Shown in pieces: positions 32,532-41,012 of a stretch of 64,000 bases of DNA; the first letter of the stretch is position 1; each line of letters opens with the position of its first letter. The notes under the pieces are model-generated. The model was not told where the DNA came from. It saw only the letters and a list, made by a program, of their open reading frames with translations, and searched no databases. Source of the DNA: UBA11606 sp039188975 (GTDB taxonomy: Bacteria; Actinomycetota; Acidimicrobiia; Acidimicrobiales; Aldehydirespiratoraceae). Location of the stretch: NCBI GenBank assembly GCA_039188975.1, contig JBCCYT010000004.1:1-64000 (forward strand). Reading direction: 5' to 3'. The translations under genes and the position numbers were made by a program.

Positions 32532-33860
32532 ATGAGCCGTGAACAGGAGTACGTCCTTCGCACCGTCGAAGAGCGAGGTGTTCGCCTCATCCGACTCTGG
32601 TTCACCGACGTCTTGGGCCAACTCAAGTCGGTGGCGATCTCCCCGGCTGAACTCGAAACCGTGTTCGAAGAGGGCGTGCAGTTCGACGGCACTGCGATCG
32701 ACGGGTTCAGCCGAATCCACGAATCCGACGTGTTGGCCCGTCCCGATGCCACGACCTTCGAACTGTTGCCGTGGGCCAAGGCCGATGAGCCGTCGGGCCG
32801 CATGTTCTGCAACATCGAGAACCTCGACGGCACCGCGTTCGAGGGCGACCCTCGACAGATCCTGCAACGCAACCTCGGCGTCGCCCGCGACAAGGGCTAC
32901 ACGTTCTTCGCTGCTCCTGAAGCCGAGTTCTTCTACTTCGAGTCCGCCACTGGGACACCGACCCCGCTCGACAACGCGTCCTACTTCGACCTCACCACCG
33001 CCGACGTGTCGAGCGATCTGCGCAAGTCGACAATCCACATGCTCGAAGCGATGGGCATCCCGGTCGAGTATTCGTTCCACGAGGACAGCCCGAGCCAGCA
33101 CGAAATCGACCTGCGTTACACCGAGGCGCTCAGCATGGCCGACAACGTCATGACGCTGCGGCTCGTGGTGAAGAAGATCGCGATGGATCGGGGCGTGCAT
33201 GCGACGTTCATGCCGAAGCCACTCAACGGTGTGCAGGGATCGGGTATGCACACACACCTCTCACTGTTCGATGGCGAGACCAATGCGTTCCACGACCCCG
33301 ACGACGAGATCGGCCTCTCGGCCATCGGCAAACAGTTCACCGCTGGCCTGTTGAAGCACGCCCGCGAAATCACCGCGGTGACCAACCAGCTGGTCAACAG
33401 CTACAAACGACTCGCCGAGACGTCGGAGGCCCCGCCGTTCGTTGCCTGGGCTCGCAACAATCGGTCGGCGATGATTCGAGTCCCGGTCCGCAAGCAGGGC
33501 AAAGCCGAATCGGCGCGGATCGAATATCGAGCACTCGACGGGGCGGTTAACCCGTACCTCGCGTATTCGCTTATTCTCGCGGCTGGCATGCGCGGGATCG
33601 ACGAAGGCTACGAACTGCCCGGCGAGACGAGCGAAAACCTGTTCGACCTGAGCGACGGCGAACGTCGTGAGCTGGGGGTCGAGCCGCTTCCTCGGTCGTT
33701 GAACGAAGCACTCGACGTCATGGAGGAGTCGAAGCTGGCCCGAGACACGCTCGGCGAGCACGTGTTCGAGTGGTTCCTGCGCAACAAACGAGCCGAGTGG
33801 ACCGAGTTCCAGTCGAGGGTCACCCCCTTCGAACTCGATCGCTACCTGGGGAGCTGGTGA
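32532..33860 (+). CDS. glnA: Glutamine synthetase type I
   Basis: 442 residues from ATG 32532, with AGGAG 7 nt upstream. GSI motifs: 'RLIRLWFTDVLGQLKSVAIS', 'EEGVQFDGTAIDGFSRIHES', 'FFAAPEAEFFYFE', 'NGVQGSGMHTHLSLFDGE' and 'ARIEYRALDGAVNPYLAYSL'. The region that holds the adenylylated Tyr in GSI-beta enzymes reads NLFDL instead of NLYDL, and the protein is of short GSI-alpha length, so control by adenylylation is unlikely. Its stop overlaps the ATG of the GlnR-like regulator (TGATG), so the enzyme and regulator are co-translated. Confidence 0.94.
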   Translation: MSREQEYVLRTVEERGVRLIRLWFTDVLGQLKSVAISPAELETVFEEGVQFDGTAIDGFSRIHESDVLARPDATTFELLPWAKADEPSGRMFCNIENLDGTAFEGDPRQILQRNLGVARDKGYTFFAAPEAEFFYFESATGTPTPLDNASYFDLTTADVSSDLRKSTIHMLEAMGIPVEYSFHEDSPSQHEIDLRYTEALSMADNVMTLRLVVKKIAMDRGVHATFMPKPLNGVQGSGMHTHLSLFDGETNAFHDPDDEIGLSAIGKQFTAGLLKHAREITAVTNQLVNSYKRLAETSEAPPFVAWARNNRSAMIRVPVRKQGKAESARIEYRALDGAVNPYLAYSLILAAGMRGIDEGYELPGETSENLFDLSDGERRELGVEPLPRSLNEALDVMEESKLARDTLGEHVFEWFLRNKRAEWTEFQSRVTPFELDRYLGSW

Positions 33861-34534
33861 TGGATCCTCTCCTTGTCTTCCCGACCGCTCCGCCCGAACT
33901 CGCTCAGGTACTCGATCTCGGCGGGTGGGCCTGGAAAGCCTCGCCCGACCTCGACACGGCCCGGGCGGAACAGCCATCGGACGGTTGGGTCGGCGCCGTC
34001 GTGGTGGCCGGCGACGAAACCGAAGAGGCGTTTCGGCTGTGCCGATCGATCCGCAGCGGCGACATCCACGTCGGGTCGGTCCTGTTGTTGATCGGCGGCG
34101 GCCACCTCGCCTCGCTCGACTTCCGCGAGGATCTGTTCGACGACTTCTGTCTCAACCCGTTCCACCCCGTCGAACTCGAAGCGCGGCTCAAGCACCTGTT
34201 CCGTCGAAGCGGTCAGGTCGCCCGAGCCGAAGTGATCGAATACGGCCCGCTCGGCATGAACCTCGAGACGTACCAGGCGGTGATCGAAGGCAAGCCACTC
34301 GACCTCACCTACATGGAGTACGAACTGCTCAAGTTCTTGGCGTCGCACCCGGGCAAGGTCTTCACTCGTGAAACCCTGCTGAGTCGGGTCTGGGGCTACG
34401 ACTACTACGGCGGCGCTCGCACCGTCGACGTGCACGTTCGGCGGCTTCGTTCAAAGCTCGGTGAGGAACACGCCAGCCTGATCCAGACCGTCCGATCGGT
34501 CGGTTACAGCTTCGGTACCAGCCGCTGGGTGTAG
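33860..34534 (+). CDS. glnR: GlnR-like orphan OmpR-family response regulator
   Basis: 224 residues. ATG 33860 overlaps the glnA stop and has GGGGAG 6 nt upstream; GTG 33857 is the alternative. The receiver domain is degenerate: the strand that normally bears the phosphorylated Asp reads WVGAVVVAGDET and the usual Lys is replaced in 'CLNPFHPVELEARLKHLF'. This is the phosphorylation-independent pattern of GlnR. The winged-helix domain is well kept ('KPLDLTYMEYELLKFLASHP', 'LLSRVWGYDYYGGARTVDVH'). Together with glnA linkage this points to nitrogen control. RegX3/MtrA-like regulators have a similar DNA-binding domain, so GlnR identity remains an inference. Confidence 0.7.
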   Translation: MDPLLVFPTAPPELAQVLDLGGWAWKASPDLDTARAEQPSDGWVGAVVVAGDETEEAFRLCRSIRSGDIHVGSVLLLIGGGHLASLDFREDLFDDFCLNPFHPVELEARLKHLFRRSGQVARAEVIEYGPLGMNLETYQAVIEGKPLDLTYMEYELLKFLASHPGKVFTRETLLSRVWGYDYYGGARTVDVHVRRLRSKLGEEHASLIQTVRSVGYSFGTSRWV

Positions 34535-34575
34535 CGCGACGTCGGCCGTCCGGTCATCCGTGATTGGCTGGTGCC

Positions 34576-35205
34576 ATGCGGAACGGCATTGGGCGGAATC
34601 TGTTCGCGGGTGCGGCGTGCGCGCTCGCGCTGTCAGCGTGTGGGGGTGACCCAGCGACCGAAACGCTGTCGAACGACGCCGCCGCACCGGCCGCGCCGAT
34701 CCAGTCTGGCGGACCGCTCGTCGGTGATCACTGGCACTCGGTGTACGGCGTGTACGGATGCGGCGATGGGTTCTTGCCGATCTTCGAGAGCACCTCGGAC
34801 CCTGACGGCATTCACAGCCATCAGGACGGCGTCGTGCACGTCCATCCGTTCAAGGAGTCGGTCTCCCGGGAGCGAGCCACGTTCGCCGTGTTCCTGCAGG
34901 CGATGGGGTATGCCATGTCTGCGACCGGCATCACCGACGCCGACGGCAATGACCCGTTTGCCGACTGCGCGCCGAGCGACACCGCGAACCAGGTCATGCT
35001 CGTGCGGCGATCGATCGACAACCTGGACGCACCACCGGAGGTGTGGCACGGCTCATCGGCCCGCACAGCGTTCTTTGCCGAAGACGGCGAAGTGTGGGTG
35101 TTGGCCGTCGTTCCCACCGGCACCGACCCAGCGTCAATCCCGTTGCCGCCCGACGAACGGTTCGATGCGTTCAACATGAGTTCGGGGCGGACACCGACGT
35201 CCTGA
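34576..35205 (+). CDS. His-rich lipoprotein of unknown function
   Basis: 209 residues from ATG 34576; the lipobox is ALSAC. The mature part opens with GDHWHSVYGVYGCGDGFLPI and then GIHSHQDGVVHVHPF, a clustered His set that could bind metal such as copper, zinc or iron, plus two Cys. The rest has no motif I know. It lies just upstream of the Fbp-type ferric transporter, but separate promoters are likely. Function unknown. Confidence 0.65.
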   Translation: MRNGIGRNLFAGAACALALSACGGDPATETLSNDAAAPAAPIQSGGPLVGDHWHSVYGVYGCGDGFLPIFESTSDPDGIHSHQDGVVHVHPFKESVSRERATFAVFLQAMGYAMSATGITDADGNDPFADCAPSDTANQVMLVRRSIDNLDAPPEVWHGSSARTAFFAEDGEVWVLAVVPTGTDPASIPLPPDERFDAFNMSSGRTPTS

Positions 35206-35289
35206 CCGCGCCAGGAGAACCGCGTGTCGTTAAGCAAACCGAACACCTGCGTTCTCATAGCGATTCAGCCCCGGATAGCCTCCATTTCC

Positions 35290-36309
35290 ATGCGCTCCGT
35301 CAACGCACGATTCATCCTCTTCGGCCTCTTCGCATCGGCCAGCGTCTTGCTGCTGGCCGCCTGCGGCGATGACGCCGAAGACACGCTGCAGGTCTACACC
35401 GGCCGCCACTACGACCTCGAAGCTGCATTCGAGGCGTTTGCCGAGGAGTTCGATGTCAACATCGAGTTCCTGGAAGGCTCCGACGCCGAGCTCCGTGAAC
35501 GGATCGCCGCCGAAGGCGACGACACCCAAGCCGACATCTACATGACGGTCGACGCCGGCAACCTCGCCATCGCCACCGAACAGGGCTTGTTCGCGCCGCT
35601 CGACTCCAGCGTGCTCGAAGGCGCGATTCCCGACGAGCTCAGCGACCCGGACGGCTACTGGTATGCGCTGAGCGCTCGGGCCCGCACCATCGTGTACAGC
35701 ACCGAACGGTTGAGCGAAGACGAGATCCCCACAACCTACGAGGAACTGGCCGAGCCTCAGTGGGAGGGTCGGGTGTGTCTGCGCAACTCCTCGAACGCCT
35801 ACACCCAGTCGCTCGTCGCCAGCCTGATCGGCAGTCTCGGCTACGACGAAGCGCTCGACCTGGTGACGGGCTGGGCCGACAACGCTCGCATCATGTCGAA
35901 CGACGTCATCGCGTTGAATTCGATTCGCGATGATCGCTGCGACGTTGCGATCTCGAACCACTACTACCTCGCTCGCGAGCTCGAGGAAGACCCGAACTAT
36001 CCCGTCGGCCTCGTCTGGGCCAACCAGGACGACCGCGGGGTGCATGTCAACATCTCCGGCGCCGGTGTGCTTGCCAACTCCGACAACCCCGAACTCGCCC
36101 AGCAGTTCATCGAATGGCTCGCCACCGACGGACAGAACCTGTTCGTCGACGGCAACAACGAGTATCCGGTCAACCCCGACGTGGCTCCCGAGTCACTGAT
36201 CGCCAGCGAGTTCGGCGAGACGTTCGTGCGCGACAGCACCAACGCAGCCGAGTGGGGGCTTCTCAACCCCGACGCGGTTCGTCTGCTCGACGAAGCCGGC
36301 TACGAGTGA
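35290..36309 (+). CDS. fbpA: Ferric iron ABC transporter binding lipoprotein (FbpA/FutA-like)
   Basis: 339 residues from ATG 35290, with lipobox LLAAC. The mature protein begins 'TLQVYTGRHYDLEAAFEAFA', the FbpA/FutA opening that includes a conserved Tyr/His iron-ligand region. It continues with 'ADIYMTVDAGNLAIATEQGL', 'RARTIVYSTERLSEDEIPTT' and paired Tyr in 'AISNHYYLARELEE', typical Fe(III) ligands of the class. It captures ferric ion outside the membrane and passes it to the permease 13 bp downstream. Confidence 0.9.
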   Translation: MRSVNARFILFGLFASASVLLLAACGDDAEDTLQVYTGRHYDLEAAFEAFAEEFDVNIEFLEGSDAELRERIAAEGDDTQADIYMTVDAGNLAIATEQGLFAPLDSSVLEGAIPDELSDPDGYWYALSARARTIVYSTERLSEDEIPTTYEELAEPQWEGRVCLRNSSNAYTQSLVASLIGSLGYDEALDLVTGWADNARIMSNDVIALNSIRDDRCDVAISNHYYLARELEEDPNYPVGLVWANQDDRGVHVNISGAGVLANSDNPELAQQFIEWLATDGQNLFVDGNNEYPVNPDVAPESLIASEFGETFVRDSTNAAEWGLLNPDAVRLLDEAGYE

Positions 36310-36322
36310 TCTGAGCGCTTCG

Positions 36323-37999
36323 GTGGCGGCCATCGCTGAGCAGGCGGACGCCGCACCCGTCGAGACATCCCGATCCGATCGGGTCAGCCGTCGAGGTTGG
36401 CCCATCGGCGCCGTCGTCCTCGCGGCCTTCGTCGTCATCCCGATCGGCTTTCTCTCCGTCAGCATCATCAATCCCAACGTCGAGGTCTGGCGTCAGCAGT
36501 GGGACACCCGCTTACCGGGTCAGTTGCGCGACACCGCGATCTTGTTGGTGGGGGTGAGTCTTGGATCGCTGCTGCTCGGCAGCACGATGGCCTGGCTCGT
36601 TAGCGCCTACCGGTTCCCAGGCTCCCGCATCTTCGGCTGGCTCCTCGTCGCCCCACTTGCGATGCCATCGTACGTGCTCGGCTTCGTGACCTTGTCGGTG
36701 GTCGGGTTCACCGGACCGATCCAGAACCAATGGCGGGATTGGTTCGGGCGCGATGCCTGGTTCCCGGAGGTCGAGTCGATGGGCGGCGCGATCGTCGTGT
36801 TCACCCTGGTGCTCTATCCCTATGTGTTCCTGCTGGCTCGGGCTGCGCTCGCCGATCAGGCGGGCAACGCCTACGACGTTGCTCGCAGCCTCGGTGCCGG
36901 GCCGGTGGAGGCCGCCCGGCGGGTCGTCTTGCCGCTGCTTCGGCCTGCGCTGGCTGCGGGCGTCGCCGTCGTGATGATGGAGACACTGACCGATTTCGCC
37001 ACCGTGCAGTACTTCGGTGTCGACACCGTGTCGGTCGGTGTCTTCCGCATCTGGCGCGGGTCCTTTGATCGAGACGCGGCCGCCGAATTCGCGACCCTGG
37101 TGCTTGTCGTCGCGCTGATGATCATCGGCATGGAGCGCGTCCTGCGAGGCCGAGCCCGGTTTGGCGAAGCAGCAGGTGCGGCTGCCGGGCTCGACGCCCG
37201 GCGTCTCTCGGGGCTGAAGGCTTGGGGTGCGTTCGCGGCGTGTGCATCCGTCCTGTTGTTGTCGTTCGGGTTGCCGACCATCCAGCTCACCTCGTGGACA
37301 TTCCAGGAGATCACCGGACCGCGGGGCACACCGAACACCGAGCGGTTCCTCGAATTTCTCGGAAATTCGGTCCAGCTCGCGATCTTGACCGGTGTCGTCT
37401 GTGTGCTCGCCGCAATCTTCCTGGCAAACGGATCCCGCTTTGTCCAGGGCCGTGCGGTTGGTCTCTCCTCTCGACTCACCGCGGTCGGCTACGCGGTTCC
37501 CGGGCCGGTCGTGGCGATGGGGGTCGTGCTGGCCCTCGTTGCCCTCGACGATGCGCTCGAGGTCATCGGGCTCGGATTGCCGGGCGCAGTTGCGACCGGA
37601 TCGCTCGTTGGACTCGTCTACGCATACAGCATCCGTTTTCTCGCGCCCGGGCTGAACGCCATCGAATCCGGCATGGTGCAGGTCCCACAGGAGGTCACGG
37701 CGTCGGCTCGCAGCCTCGGAGCCCGTCCGTTCGAGATCGTACGCCGCATCCACATGCCGTTGGCCCGTACGAGCATCGTGACCGGCGCCGTCCTCGTCGC
37801 GGTCGACTCGCTCAAGGAGCTGCCGATCGCGTTGCTGCTTCGACCGATCGGCTTCAACACGTTGCCGATCTGGACGTTCAACCTGGCCACCGAATCGCGT
37901 TTCGAGCAGGCCGCGCTGCCCGCACTCGCCATTATCGTCGTGGCCATGGTCCCCGTCGGTCTGCTGTCACGTCAGCTCGCTCGAGGAACCAGTCGATGA
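36323..37999 (+). CDS. fbpB: Ferric iron ABC transporter permease (FbpB-like, fused)
   Basis: 558 residues from GTG 36323. Two binding-protein-dependent transport domains lie in tandem, each with about six helices and an EAA loop: 'DVARSLGAGPVEAARRVVLP' in the first half and 'ASARSLGARPFEIVRRIHMP' in the second. This fused layout is normal for FbpB. It overlaps the ATPase gene start (ATGA). Confidence 0.92.
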   Translation: MAAIAEQADAAPVETSRSDRVSRRGWPIGAVVLAAFVVIPIGFLSVSIINPNVEVWRQQWDTRLPGQLRDTAILLVGVSLGSLLLGSTMAWLVSAYRFPGSRIFGWLLVAPLAMPSYVLGFVTLSVVGFTGPIQNQWRDWFGRDAWFPEVESMGGAIVVFTLVLYPYVFLLARAALADQAGNAYDVARSLGAGPVEAARRVVLPLLRPALAAGVAVVMMETLTDFATVQYFGVDTVSVGVFRIWRGSFDRDAAAEFATLVLVVALMIIGMERVLRGRARFGEAAGAAAGLDARRLSGLKAWGAFAACASVLLLSFGLPTIQLTSWTFQEITGPRGTPNTERFLEFLGNSVQLAILTGVVCVLAAIFLANGSRFVQGRAVGLSSRLTAVGYAVPGPVVAMGVVLALVALDDALEVIGLGLPGAVATGSLVGLVYAYSIRFLAPGLNAIESGMVQVPQEVTASARSLGARPFEIVRRIHMPLARTSIVTGAVLVAVDSLKELPIALLLRPIGFNTLPIWTFNLATESRFEQAALPALAIIVVAMVPVGLLSRQLARGTSR

Positions 38000-39033
38000 C
38001 CGGCTCTGCGCCGCTGCGACTCGCCGCGTTGCGCAAGGCATTCGACGATGTCGTCGCCGTCGATGGCGTCGACCTCGACATGGCGCCAGGTGAGCTGCTT
38101 GCCCTGGTCGGGCCCAGCGGCTGCGGCAAGTCGACGCTGCTGCGTTCGATCGCCGGGCTCCACCCGATCGACGCCGGCATGATCCGACTCGGTGGCGATC
38201 TCGTCGACGACGGCGCCGAACGCCTTCCACCGGAACGACGCTCGGTCGGGCTGGTCTTTCAGGAGCACGCGTTGTTCCCCCACTTGACCGTCGCCGACAA
38301 CATCGGCTTCGGGCTGCGCGATGTCGACGACGGTGCCCGCCGGATCCGAGTCGACGAGATGCTCGAACTGGTGAGCCTCCACGACTACGGGGATCGCTAC
38401 CCCCATGAGCTGTCAGGCGGCGAACGTCAACGGGTGGCGTTGGCCCGAGCGCTGGCGCCCGCCCCATCGCTCATGCTCTTCGATGAGCCCTTTGCCAGCC
38501 TCGACCACAACCTCCGGGTGCAGTTGCGCAGTGATGTCGTTGCGGCGTTGAAGGCGACAGGCACACCTGCCGTGTTCGTGACCCACGACCAGCAGGAGGC
38601 CCTCGCGATCGGTGATCGCATTGCGGTCATGCGATCTGGGCGTATCCGTCAACTCGGTACTCCCGCCGAGGTCTATCACCGGCCGGCGGATCGGTTCGTG
38701 GGGGCGTTCATGGGACCGGCGAGCTTTCTCCCCATCTCGTCGGGTGGACGGACACCGCTGGGGCTCATCGACATGGGCGGCAAGTCGCCTGCGGAAACGA
38801 CGGCCATGGTGCGCCCTGATGATGTCGTGTTCATGCCGGCGGAAGACGGCGACGTTGAGATCACCCGAGCCGAGTATCGAGGAAGTGGCTGGCAGGTCCG
38901 GGCCGTGATTCCCGGAGGCGCGGAGATCGACTTCGCAACCGGGCATCTCGTCGCCCCGGCGATCGGCGGCCGTGGACGCATCTCGCTCACTCCGGGCCAC
39001 CGGCAGGTCGTCGTGCCCGATCAGGCCGATTGA
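37996..39033 (+). CDS. fbpC: Ferric iron ABC transporter ATPase (FbpC-like)
   Basis: 345 residues from ATG 37996. Walker A GPSGCGKST, Q-loop 'GLVFQEHALFPHLTVADNIG', signature LSGGERQR, Walker B 'LMLFDEPFASLDHNLRVQLR' and switch 'AVFVTHDQQEALAIGD'. The C-terminal ~110 residues form a TOBE-like regulatory domain as in FbpC. It powers the FbpB permease. The gene ends one base from the convergent patatin gene. Confidence 0.93.
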   Translation: MTGSAPLRLAALRKAFDDVVAVDGVDLDMAPGELLALVGPSGCGKSTLLRSIAGLHPIDAGMIRLGGDLVDDGAERLPPERRSVGLVFQEHALFPHLTVADNIGFGLRDVDDGARRIRVDEMLELVSLHDYGDRYPHELSGGERQRVALARALAPAPSLMLFDEPFASLDHNLRVQLRSDVVAALKATGTPAVFVTHDQQEALAIGDRIAVMRSGRIRQLGTPAEVYHRPADRFVGAFMGPASFLPISSGGRTPLGLIDMGGKSPAETTAMVRPDDVVFMPAEDGDVEITRAEYRGSGWQVRAVIPGGAEIDFATGHLVAPAIGGRGRISLTPGHRQVVVPDQAD

Positions 39034-39894
39034 TCAGCGGCTGAGCTGGTCGATCGTCTGCTTTGCGGCCAAGGCCACGATCTCCGGGCCCCGCTCGCGG
39101 CCGACGCGGGGCCAGCCCTTTGCGAGCTCGATGACCTCAGGCGTCGGTTCGATGACGACGGTACGGGTGCCTGCTCGTTCGAGCGCAGCGATCTCCTGGC
39201 GAAGCTGGTGCCGGGCCCGCAGCTTGATCGGCCCGCGGCCGGGTCGAGTCATGACCGACGAGATGACCACGATCGCGTGGCCGTCATCAGCCATGAGGTC
39301 GGCATGGGTCGCGGACGCAACCGCGCCGTCGACGTGAGCGACACCATCGATGCGTTTGGGCCGGAACATGCCGGGCACGGCAGACGTGGCTTCCAGGGCG
39401 TCGCGGATGTCGACGTCGGTACGGTCGCGTCCGAAGACAACGAGATCTCCGGTGTCCATCCGCACGCTCGGAAGCCACAGCGTCTCGGGCCACTCGATGT
39501 CGGCATCGACGGGGAACCGGCGCAACGGAAACGTCGGGAACACCCCACCAGGCAGCAGGCCGACAGCAGCGGTGATCGGGGCAGTTGGAAGTCGCTTCAC
39601 CGCGGTCATGGGGGCGAGCGGGCGCAGGAAGCGCCGCCAGCCCCGTCGATCCATCGCGGCTCGCATCTCGGCCTGATCGGCTTCGGTCATCGGTGCGGCG
39701 ATCGAGCCAAGCACCGTTTCGGTGTCGGCGCCGCTCAGCAGCGACGCCGCGATGGCGCCGCCTGCCGAGGTGCCGACCACTCGCTGGGCATCGGCGGGTT
39801 CCACACCGAGGGCAGTGCGAATGCCGTCGAGAACGCCGAGGTGAAATGCCCAGCCGAGCGGCCCGCCGGCGCCGAGCGCAATACCGACTGTCAT
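39034..39894 (-). CDS. Patatin-like phospholipase
   Basis: 286 residues from ATG 39894; an upstream in-frame start is possible but lies inside the VOC gene. The oxyanion loop GIALGAGGPLGWAFHLGVLDG, seen here as LGAGGPLGWAFH, the nucleophile GTSAGG and the catalytic Asp in HVDGAVAS identify a patatin/RssA-type serine lipase with a Ser-Asp dyad. It probably hydrolyses acyl groups from membrane lipids in the cytoplasm. It is co-transcribed behind the VOC gene. Confidence 0.85.
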   Translation of the reverse strand: MTVGIALGAGGPLGWAFHLGVLDGIRTALGVEPADAQRVVGTSAGGAIAASLLSGADTETVLGSIAAPMTEADQAEMRAAMDRRGWRRFLRPLAPMTAVKRLPTAPITAAVGLLPGGVFPTFPLRRFPVDADIEWPETLWLPSVRMDTGDLVVFGRDRTDVDIRDALEATSAVPGMFRPKRIDGVAHVDGAVASATHADLMADDGHAIVVISSVMTRPGRGPIKLRARHQLRQEIAALERAGTRTVVIEPTPEVIELAKGWPRVGRERGPEIVALAAKQTIDQLSR

Positions 39895-39895
39895 G

Positions 39896-40300
39896 TCAGA
39901 CCGGGCCCATCGCATGGCTCGACGTGATCGTGATCGCTGTGCCGCTTGGATCGAGCACGGTGAAGCTGGAGTGGATACCGCCTCGCTCGATCCGGCTGGG
40001 TTCGATGCCGGCCGCCGTTGCGTCGGCGTGTGCGGCGTCGATGTCGTCGACCATCAGATCGAAGGGTGCGCGAGCGCCCCGATCGACCTTGTTGACCTTG
40101 CGGACAATGAGGTGGGTACCGCCTCGAAGTTCGAGGATCGCCATCTGACCCATGTTGGCAACGGTACGGGTCCCGATTTGCTCGAAGAACCGCACGGCGG
40201 CGTCGAGGTCGGTGACCGGGTGGGGACCGATGTGGCCGATGGCGACGCCCGGGCGAGGGTCGGTGGTGGTGGTGTCTGGTTGGGTGGCGGTGAAAGCCAT
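39896..40300 (-). CDS. VOC (glyoxalase/dioxygenase) superfamily protein
   Basis: 134 residues. 'IGHIGPHPVTDLDAAVRFFE' opens a beta-alpha-beta-beta-beta unit, 'MAILELRGGTHLIVRKVNKV' and 'PFDLMVDDIDAAHADATAAG' follow, and the end is 'FTVLDPSGTAITITSSHAMG'. This is a single-domain vicinal-oxygen-chelate protein. Substrate unknown. AGGGA lies 6 nt before the ATG. Two inverted repeats sit upstream (40313-40341 and 40373-40391), suggesting repressor control of this gene and the patatin behind it. Confidence 0.75.
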   Translation of the reverse strand: MAFTATQPDTTTTDPRPGVAIGHIGPHPVTDLDAAVRFFEQIGTRTVANMGQMAILELRGGTHLIVRKVNKVDRGARAPFDLMVDDIDAAHADATAAGIEPSRIERGGIHSSFTVLDPSGTAITITSSHAMGPV

Positions 40301-40312
40301 GGGGTGTCCCTA

Positions 40313-40341
40313 CTTTCTGGGGTTTTGGGTACACCAGAAAG
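40313..40341. repeat. Inverted repeat CTTTCTGG/CCAGAAAG upstream of VOC gene
   Basis: A perfect 8-bp inverted repeat with a 13-nt spacer, starting 12 bp upstream of the VOC start codon. It could be an operator overlapping the promoter or form a leader hairpin in the transcript. Confidence 0.45.
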
Positions 40342-40372
40342 AACCGCACGAACGGCCCCACTATTCCAATTT

Positions 40373-40391
40373 ACGAGACAAATTGTCTCGT
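40373..40391. promoter_or_regulatory. 19-bp perfect palindrome, candidate TetR-type operator
   Basis: ACGAGACAA-A-TTGTCTCGT is perfectly symmetric over 19 bp around one central base. It stands 72 bp upstream of the VOC gene and 5 bp past the stop of the 64-residue membrane protein. Length and symmetry suit a TetR-like repressor. No TetR gene is adjacent, and no U-tract follows to suggest a terminator. Confidence 0.55.
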
Positions 40392-40396
40392 GCTCG

Positions 40397-40591
40397 TCAA
40401 TCCTCGTACGGATTGGACTCCGACAGCGTCAGATACTCGTTCGGCTCACCCTCATCGTCGGTGTTGTCGAGGTCGCTGTTCCGGCCGATCAACCAGCCGA
40501 TCGCGCCGGCCAGCCCACCCATGCTCATGAGCACGCCTACCGGCATGATGACGAGCAGCATCGCGATGAAGATGATGGTTCCGACGTCCAT
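40397..40591 (-). CDS. Small membrane protein of unknown function
   Basis: 64 residues with one long hydrophobic stretch ('VGTIIFIAMLLVIMPVGVLM' onward, possibly two short helices) and an acidic Asp/Glu-rich C-terminal tail. CAGACT stands 7 nt before the ATG, one base off the leaderless consensus. I do not recognise a family. Confidence 0.55.
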   Translation of the reverse strand: MDVGTIIFIAMLLVIMPVGVLMSMGGLAGAIGWLIGRNSDLDNTDDEGEPNEYLTLSESNPYED

Positions 40592-40640
40592 GGGCGCCAG
40601 TCTGCCAGAACCGCGCAGCAGAACGACGAGCCGGACGTGA

Positions 40641-40985
40641 TCAGACGGTGGCGATCGCCTCGATCTCGACGCTGGCTCCCAGCGGAAGCTCCTTCACCGC
40701 AACTGCGGATCGGGCCGGGCGATGATCGCCGAACTCCTCCATGTAGATCTCGTTCATCACCGCGTAGTCGCCCATGTCGGCAAGGAACACGGTGGTCTTC
40801 ACGACATCGGCAAGCGAGGCGTTGGCGCTCGACAGCACCGAGCGCAAGTTGATGAACACCTGGCGCAGTTCTGGTTCGAGACCACCCTCGACGATGGCAC
40901 CGTCGGAGATCCCGACCTGACCGGCCGTGAAGAGAAGATCGCCACCGCGGACGATGGGCGTGTAGGGACCGACGGGCTTACTCAT
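40641..40985 (-). CDS. ridA: RidA family deaminase (enamine/imine hydrolase)
   Basis: 114 residues. 'GDLLFTAGQVGISDG' and 'QVFINLRSVLSSANASLADV' lead to 'KTTVFLADMGDYAVMNEIYM' and 'HRPARSAVAVKELPLGASVE', where the Arg is the conserved residue that binds the substrate carboxylate. The family hydrolyses reactive 2-aminoacrylate-type enamines produced by PLP enzymes, as a trimer. A TACGCT box lies 6 nt before the start. Confidence 0.9.
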   Translation of the reverse strand: MSKPVGPYTPIVRGGDLLFTAGQVGISDGAIVEGGLEPELRQVFINLRSVLSSANASLADVVKTTVFLADMGDYAVMNEIYMEEFGDHRPARSAVAVKELPLGASVEIEAIATV

Positions 40986-40991
40986 GGGCCG

Positions 40992-40997
40992 AGCGTA
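40992..40997 (-). promoter_or_regulatory. Leaderless -10 box (TACGCT) of ridA
   Basis: TACGCT on the minus strand ends 6 nt before the ATG at 40985. Confidence 0.5.
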
Positions 40998-41012
40998 GGC
41001 GCTCGGCCACCC

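Noticed and set aside
35206..35289. Possible Fur or IdeR box upstream of the ferric transporter
   Set aside because: I looked for a symmetric TTAGG...CCTAA or GATAAT-type site and found none that I could support.
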